Translations under genes and position numbers: made by a program
Shown: one piece after another, positions 57,207-64,000 of the stretch
Layout: each line of letters begins with the position of its first letter
Position numbering within the stretch: the stretch's first letter is position 1
The notes under the pieces: model-generated
What the model was told of the DNA's origin: nothing
The model's database searches: none
Seen by the model: the letters and a program-made list of their open reading frames with translations, nothing else
Assembly: GCA_013396525.1 (NCBI GenBank)
Contig: VWYX01001147.1
Location: 17,708 to 81,707, forward strand
Direction: 5' to 3'
Source: Chaetorhynchus papuensis
Lineage: Eukaryota > Chordata > Aves > Passeriformes > Rhipiduridae
DNA length: 64,000 bases

Positions 57207-60200
57207 CTATCTGTGCGCTGGCCGCAGGACTGCGGAGCAGGAGGAGGAGGAGGAGGAGGAGGAGGAGGAGGAGGAGGAGGAGGAGGAGGAGGAGGAGGGG
57301 GGGGCCAGCGGGGTTCGGCTCTTGAGGCTGGCCAGGCTGGGCGAAGCCGAAGTGCCATCGCATTCCCGGGAGGATTTACTGCCCGACGTGCGGCGGGTGC
57401 AGCGCGACAACCGGTCCTGGGGGTCGGATTGGTCCTCGCACTCCGTCCGGGGGTCGTAGGAGAGCGGGAAGGTGCGTCGCTCCCAGGGCTGCACGGCCTA
57501 GGGGAGGACAACCGAGTCATGGAAAATTCCTGCAAGAGCTCTCGTGTCCTCCCTCGCTCCTCGCACGGATCCGGAGGTCAGAGCTGCCCCAGCCTCGGGA
57601 GCAGAGGAGGAGAGGACACGGCAGCTCCACACGGAGCCGAGTGCTGGGAACGCTTCCCGCTGCCCGTGCGTCCCACCTGGCCCAGCTCCGCCGGCACTGC
57701 CCGCATGCAGGTTCCAAGCTGCCTCCCCACACCAGGGTCACCTGCGGTGCCGCACCTGCCCCGGCCGCAGCCAGAACCCACCTGCTCGTCCAGGCCGGCC
57801 TCGGGCGTGGAGCAACGCGTGTCCTCGCTGGACAGGAGCCGCAGGGAGTCCCGGGACAGGGGGGTCAGGGGGGCACAGAGCAGTTCGGGGCTGATGGGGC
57901 TGCGTGGTGAGTGGGTGTGGGACAGCTCCAAGTGGGAGTGGTAGTTGCCCACCTCAGGGGATGCCGGCTGGGGAGTCGAGGGGTTCCCCAGCTGGGGGGT
58001 CGTCCGTCCGTCTGTCGATCTGTAGGACCTGAGACAGGAGCAGGTGTGAGAGAGCAGCCATGCTCCCCCACTGCTGCCTGATCCCACCCCAGGATCCTTT
58101 GCCCTGATGGGAACATGAGCAGGGAATGCCACAGCCCAGAGACAAAACCCATCCAGGCCCATCTCTGTCCCTTTTCCAATCTGGATGTGCCACTGATGCT
58201 TCTCTTCCGCAGCTGGGAGCTGGAGGAGAACAGTGAAACCCTGAGACCTCAGATTTCAACCAAGAATTACCAAAGTCTGAGCCCTGACACAGAGTCCAGA
58301 TAAAAACCCACAGACCACGAGCAGAGTAACATAACTGAGTTCCCAAATCCATGTGCAACTCTCCAAGAAACAGCAAAACATCCCACTCTCCAGGAGCACT
58401 GGGAATTGCAATGGAACAGAGAAGGGCAAATCCCTTCTTTTGCAGGTTTATGATGAGATCAACAGCTGGAAGCTGTGGGAGGTTTTAGACACCCACTCAC
58501 AAAGATAGAAAGGGAACTGAGTGTCCAGTGACTGTCCCCGATCCTGCAGGAACGATGCCATTGCTGCCCCTGGACTCCCGGGCTGGCACAGCATCTCCCA
58601 CACCTCTGGAGCAGTGAAAGTGCTTGAGAAAGCAGATAGTGCAGAGCTGTCTGCAGCCAAACTGGGCTGTAGCTTCATCCCCACCTAAACGAGACTGTGC
58701 CCTGCTCCCACACGGGCTCCTCAAGCTGGATGGGGCCAAACTTTTCAACACCAGCACCAGCTTTCAGCCCTTTCTATCAATCACCACCTGCTCCCAGGAG
58801 CATCCCAGTGCTGGAATGGCCCCGTGGGCAGGGCTGTACCTGCTGCCCCGGCGCTGCGGGGGAACGCTCGTGCTCCAGAGCCACCGCGCCCGCTCCATCT
58901 CCTCACACTTCCCGTGCCGAGCAGCGAAGGCCGAATCTGACAAGTCCTCAACCTGGAAAGGGAAGGGCAGAGGGCTTGGTCAGAGCTTTCTGCTATTAAA
59001 CAACCATCTCTGTACAGTTCTGCCAGCACTAGTTACAGTTTATCACTGAACTGTAGAATGGCCTGAGCTGGAAGGGACCCACAGGGATCATCCAGTCCAA
59101 CTCCTGGCCCTGCAGACTCCCCAGCAGTCCCCCCTGTGCCTGAGAGAGTTGTCCAAATGCCCCTGGAGCTCTGGCAGCCCTGTACAGGAACCAACACCAG
59201 CTGGTTCCCTGCCTCTGTTCCCTCCACAGACACTGCTCAGTCACCACCAGCCCCATTCTGCATTAACTGGGAAATGAAATCCTTCTTACCTCCTCGTTGT
59301 CCTCCTCAGGGTTGGCTTTCAGAGCACTGATGTCAACTTCACGCCAGCTGCAACACAACCACCACGGGCATCACTCAGGGCACAGCCAGAACCTGCTGCC
59401 CACACCCCCCAAACACTGGGAAAGGGAAATTCCACCCTGCCACGAGGAGCAACACACTCAGGCTCAGTTTAAAGTACCAGACCTCCTTGGTGGTCTGGTA
59501 GCACAGCTGATGCTTCCCAAGGGCAGAGGCTGCAGCATTTCCTCCTCTTCCTCCCACAGGCTCCCTCCTGCCTTGCCCTGCTCTGAAATGGGCCAGGGAA
59601 GAGCACACATGACCAGGAGGAAGACAGAGGGAAACTGGGAAGAGGCAGAACTGCAAGGTTAACCCAGCCCAGGCACCACCTGGGAAACCACCGGGACCTC
59701 TGGCTTAGCAGCAGGACAAGGAGACAAGCAGGACTGACCTTAAACTGAGCAGAGACTGAGCTGGGGGTTGGCTGTGACGGCCAAGGGACCCTCGGAGAAA
59801 ATATTCCCTAACTTAGCCAGTCTCCAGCAATGGTACGATCAGTTTTCCAAGCTTTCCCTTATTCCCAAGGAAGCAGAGCACATCCCTTCCCTGCTGGGGC
59901 AGTACCTGGGGGTGAGGATCTCCTTGTACTGCAGCTTCTCCACGCGGGTCGTGGCAGCCACGGACATGGGGATGACGATGTTGTTTATGTCAAAGGAGCT
60001 CTCGCCCCTCCTCCTCCTCGGCTGCTGCAACGGGAAGAACCACGTGAGAAAGGGATGTGGGGAAGGCATCCGTGGAAGCCACTGATGGAAAGAGGACAAA
60101 ACGGCCTTGTCTGACCTACGGACACTTCAGAACCAACATCAGTTTGCATCAGACTAGAGCTCCCCTACTGCTTGCTCCAAGTCCTCTTCCCAACCCAACA

Positions 60201-62521
60201 TCTACTGCCCAGCAGCGAGGAAACCCAAATCCCAAGGCGTGGCTGCCCAGAGCGAGGATTGGCCCTTTGGTTGGGGAGCACACACAGACCCGCAGCTGCC
60301 TGGGACGCTTGAACACAGGAGCTCCACCCCTGAGCCCAGAGCGTGGAGCCCAGGGCCTGGAATCCTCTTGCTGGGGGAGGGAAACCTCTTCATCTTGCAT
60401 TTCTGAATGAGCTTGTGAAAACACAGCAGGAAAAGCAGCAAGAGAAAACCACGGTGGGCGTGTGGAGCCAAGGAAAGGGCTCCTCGAGGTGCCAGAGCTG
60501 CTGATATGAGCTGTCCTCTCCCCCCAGACACCAAGCTCACTCAAGCTGAAACACCACTGGGTTCTTCTGACACCCTGATGTCACAGCTGGTGATGGAACA
60601 ACTGAATTTCACAGTGAAGGAAACCAGTGGGGACCTGGAACCCCATAGCAACAAGCTTGGAGCAGAGGGTTCAAGGAGTCCTGCTCTGTCATCCCAGCTC
60701 AGGCTGTGGCCCAAACTACCAAATGGGGTGGCCACACAGAAGCCAAGTTCTTCACTGGGACACCTGTGAGCTCAGCAGAACTGTCTTTCATTGAAAGGCT
60801 TCTGCTGACGTGGGCCTGGGAGGACGATGGTGTCTGGTGGAGGAGCTGTGCCACTGCTCTGTCCCAGAGCACAGTGAGAGGGAGTTTCGGTTCTGCTCAC
60901 TCACACAGCTCATAAAGGTCCCACATCCTGCCATCCTCAAGTGTTTTGGGAGTCTGAGTGTGTCTCAGAAGATGGCCTGAGTTCAGTGACTGCTGGAGCT
61001 TGTGTACAGGTGCGAGACCCCTCCCACCACTGTTGTGCCCTGGCCCTGTGACCCCAAGCCCACTCGCAGCCCACCGAGGCCGTGAGGGGAGCTGTCCCAG
61101 TGGAAGCAGCACTGCTGGGGCCCAGCTCTTCTCCTGGCAGCCCCACACAGCTTCAGAACCCAAAATCCGGATGTGGAGCAAAGCCAAGGGACTCCTGGGA
61201 ACGGGAACATTCACCAGCAGCTGCTGAGCTGACAGCGAACCTGGAATTGCAGCTGCCTGGCTCTGCCCAGCCAACACATCCAACACCCACCCAGCAACCA
61301 GAGGAACACTGAGCACTCCCCAGCCCAAAACCTGCTCAAAAGCTGAGCCCCCAACCCCTCCAGAAGGCAGCAGATACTCACGGCGCTGCCGGAGGTGCCC
61401 TGGGAAGCGGAGCTGGCGGGAGCAGAGCCCTCGGAGGAGGTGGAGAGCTGCCGAGCTATGGGGCTGTGAGGGGTGGGGGTCACAGCTGCTGACAGGTAGC
61501 TCGGGCCACCGACGTCCGTGTGATGCTTCAACACTGCACAGGGAGGGCGGGAGAAAACAAACAACAACATTAGCAAAAAAACCCAACCCACCCAAGGGGG
61601 TGGTGGTGGCGAGGAAAGGACCATGTGCACCAGAAATGGCCAGTGTTGAGGAGCACCTTGCAGGAAAGAGAAGCACCTTCCGAGGGGGCTGCCCTGGGGA
61701 AGAAGCAGTTTAGAGCACACGAGGCGTTGCTGCGGTGGCGACTCGGCCCAAAGCAGTGCGTGCCCCCTTCTCTGGGGCAGAGAGGCTGAGGATGCAGCAA
61801 AGCCCAAGCTCCCCCCGAGACACTGCCCTGGGGGCCTACCTTCACTCCTCTCAGATGAGCAGTCTCGCAATCGCTTTTTGTCAAAGGCAGGAGGCTGGGC
61901 AGAGCGCTCTGGCGCTCTCTCGGCCTTGGACACGGCCGAAAAATCGTCTAAAGGCGGCCTGTGTGCCTTGTCTGCTTGGGCTTTTTGATGGGAGCGCTCT
62001 GAGGAGGGGAACAGAGAAAGAGCTATGAAATGCCTGCTTTCACCTCTCTTTCTGCTGGCACAGGAGGCTTGGGCAGAGTTTTCCAGCTCCACAAATTCTC
62101 CACACCGTGGGGGTGCTGGGGAGGTGTGCTCAGACCTGTGGCACTGCTGTGGGCATGGCTGACACCGAGCACGAGAAGGTCCCTGCAAACCTGAGCTGCA
62201 CCTGCACACACCTCACCTGCAGCCCTGCCATAGCCCTGCCTCACCCCCAGGAGCGGGACTTGAAGGGCATCCTGCTCCTCCTCCTCCTGCTCCTGCTCCT
62301 GCTCCTCTCTGACCGGCCCGGGCAGGGGCAGCACTTACTGGCCGCGGTGAAGAAGGAGTTGACCAGCTTGTGGCGGTCCTTGCGCGCGGGGTCAGCCAGG
62401 CTGGGGGGCACGGGGGCTCTGTGCTTCAGCGACAGCTTTTTGGGAGGTTTAGTTTTCTCGAAGGGTTTGTTCTGCCACTGGGATTTCAACATGCTCTGGA
62501 AGTGCAGGCTCGTCGGCACAT
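57207..62521 (-). CDS. KANSL1: KAT8 regulatory NSL complex subunit 1, C-terminal eight exons
   Basis: Exons in transcription order: 62521-62339, 61998-61840, 61533-61382, 60024-59906, 59347-59290, 58952-58840, 58028-57782, 57497-57207. All phases agree and about 439 residues result; human KANSL1 has 1105, so the N-terminal half lies beyond the window. Landmarks: DVPTSLHFQSMLKSQWQNKP, KKRLRDCSSERSE, VLKHHTDVGG, then the PEHE region (RRRRGESSFDINNIVIPMSV, KLQYKEILTPSWREVD, KCEEMERARWLW) which in mammals binds the acetyltransferase KAT8/MOF. The tail is SEDTRCSTPEAGLDEQ, AVQPWERRTFPLSYDPRTEC and CTRRTSGSKSSRE. Near the end a run of 19 serines is followed by CSAVLRPAHR and the stop. An NAGNAG acceptor at 60024/60021 could add or drop one Gln. 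The protein is a nuclear scaffold for H4 acetylation (family knowledge). Confidence 0.95.
57240..57296 (-). repeat. KANSL1: (TCC)19 coding tract: polyserine in KANSL1
   Basis: Nineteen uninterrupted GGA triplets on the + strand read as 19 TCC serine codons on the - strand, in the frame of the last KANSL1 exon. They are flanked by LAPP upstream and CSAVLRPAHR downstream. The human protein at this point reads approximately LVAAATAQRPTHR and has no serine run. Confidence 0.93.
59048..59185 (-). mobile_element. CR1 LINE 3' fragment
   Basis: TGTAGAATGGCCTGAGCTGG, AAGGGACCCACAGGGATCAT and CCAGTCCAACTCCTGGCCCT, then GAGAGTTGTCCAAATGCCCC, form the antisense CR1 3' end. Because KANSL1 is on the - strand, the element is in sense orientation within its intron. 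Confidence 0.93.
60025..61381 (-). other. KANSL1: KANSL1 intron, 1.36 kb
   Basis: The intron between the exon ending SGSA and the PEHE exon. I see no repeat, RNA or additional exon in it. Confidence 0.6.
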
Positions 62522-64000
62522 CTGCAGGGGATACAGAACACGGAATCCACGTGAATCATGCAACAAAGAGCTGTGGTCCCACCACCCTGTCCCAGCGTTT
62601 CCCTCCCAATTTCAGGGACTGGAAAGCCCCAGCGGATCCAGGCAGGCGAACAGGATGGAGCTGGCAGGGCAGGGGCTGGAGCTGGTGGGGCCTTGGCTCG
62701 CTGGAAAAAGCCAGGACAGCTGCACTCCAAGGACCTTGATGGTTCAAGCTCTAACCCAACCCCTTGCTATGGAAGGGCTGCCCCAGGGTGATGGCAGCTC
62801 TTTGGCCATCACTGCTGGCTTGTGGGGACACGTCCCAAAAACCAGAGAGGGGCCAGGCCAGTCCTTTAGGGATGCTGCCAGCCACTGGAGTGGTCAGACT
62901 TTGGGAAAATGGTCTCTGCTCTCTGCTCATCTTTTACTTTCTCCTCCCAGTTCACATCCCATACCATCTGTGGAAGGAGGGGAAAGGTTGAAGGGAGGGG
63001 GAGAAGGCCAGGACAAAATGCTGTCAGGAGAAAATGAGCTCTTTGCTGGTTTGGCACTGCCCTGCTGGCAGCAGAGTCCGTGCAGCAAGTGACACCATCC
63101 CTGCTCCTCCTGCTCCTCGGGAAGCAGTGCAGGGCTCCCAGGGACCGGCAGATGGCAACCACAGTGAGCCCAGCGCTCATCCTCCCTCCAAGGTTATTAC
63201 ATCATCCAAAAATTCCCAGCGAGAAATCAAACCAACCAGAAAAAAAAACCCAGAAAAACCCCACACCAGCCTGAAAGGAAGGGGACAAAGGGGGACAAAG
63301 CACTGGCGGAGCACGAGCGCAGGGGTTAAAGGCCTCTCTGGCTGTGTCCTGCCTGCCAGGGGAATAAGTGAATAAATGATCTTTTCCCCCTGCAGTGCCT
63401 GGCAGTTTTGCCCTTGGCAAACTGCTCCGGAGATCCCGGCTGGCCCCGAGAGCCCGGGGAGACAGCTCAAAGTGAAAATCAGCACATGCTCACAGCTCCA
63501 TCCAGCAGGAACCCTCACTGAGCCCCTGCACAGCCACAGCCCAGCAGCAGCCTGGATTAATGCTCACAGGCACCTCAGTGCACACCAACAGCACCAGGAG
63601 CAGCAATTTCCCCACCTGAACAGCTCACCTGGCTTTTCTTTGGGATAGGAATCACCCCCATCCCAAAAATCAACCCTTGTGAACTGCATTAAACATTACT
63701 GAATAAATAAAAGTTCACCAGGAGGGGAAAATGGCTCTTTTAAGGTGTTTTAAGCTTTACAACAACTAAGTCTTAAACTCTAAGTTTTTTAATCTCATAC
63801 AGCCAGAAAGGATCTTCTACCCTGTGAGCTGGCTGCAGGGGACCTAAAAATGGGAAGAATACGGGATAATTTGCCTGGTGCCTCTGCTGCAATAGCACCC
63901 AAAAGGTTGTCTTCCCACTTCCCAGGATATTTGATTTAGCACTACAGACAGAGGATCACAAGTGCTGTGAAATCAGAAAATAAAATTCCTGCTTCAGGAG
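62522..64000 (-). other. KANSL1: KANSL1 intron running off the window
   Basis: Sequence upstream of the first visible KANSL1 exon (acceptor CCCCTGCAG, ending at 62522 on the - strand). No further KANSL1 exon was recognised before the window end; it contains short A-rich stretches only. Confidence 0.6.

Noticed and set aside
57237..57299. GGA repeat as a plain non-coding microsatellite
   Set aside because: The frame from the preceding KANSL1 exon runs through it to a conserved-looking end (RPAHR then stop), so it is coding.

Overview
The window is vertebrate genomic DNA, almost certainly avian: it carries several CR1 LINE 3' fragments typical of birds, and four intron-containing genes whose predicted proteins align closely with vertebrate families. 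Introns are short and GC-rich in the first 10 kb and in the last 9 kb, which fits a gene-dense bird microchromosome. No bacterial, viral or CRISPR features are visible. Gene names come from recognising conserved protein segments by eye; no database search was possible.

Layout: (1) about 1-3.95 kb, + strand, RUNDC3A (RUN domain protein, Rap2 effector family) lacking only its first coding exon, which lies outside the window. (2) about 4.27-10.5 kb, - strand, complete SLC25A39 (mitochondrial carrier, glutathione importer), tail-to-tail with RUNDC3A and with a CpG-rich promoter near 10.3-10.56 kb next to a minisatellite. (3) about 10.8-15.4 kb, intergenic, with one CR1. (4) about 15.4-55.04 kb, + strand, MAPT (tau). 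A CpG-rich non-coding first exon is broken by a 181-base gap (15651-15831), followed by a 15.8 kb intron and 15 coding exons from 31.74 to 52.38 kb. (5) about 55.4-64 kb, - strand, the 3' part of KANSL1 (NSL histone acetyltransferase complex scaffold), tail-to-tail with MAPT; eight coding exons are present, including the PEHE region and C-terminus.

The main points of interest are in MAPT and KANSL1. MAPT exon 10, which encodes microtubule-binding repeat 2, is tandemly duplicated as a 240-bp unit. Both copies keep an open frame, splice sites and the 5'-splice-site hairpin, so tau with up to five repeats is possible. The usual tau initiator codon reads GTG, leaving a shorter N-terminus that starts at an internal Met-Met. 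Exons 4A (big tau), 6 and 8 are all intact. An unexplained exon-like segment lies in intron 12. KANSL1 carries a pure (TCC)19 polyserine tract ten residues before its stop.

The four genes are not an operon or pathway. RUNDC3A and MAPT are neuronal genes in known biology, SLC25A39 is a mitochondrial transporter and KANSL1 is a chromatin regulator. Their arrangement is two convergent pairs, RUNDC3A>|<SLC25A39 and MAPT>|<KANSL1.
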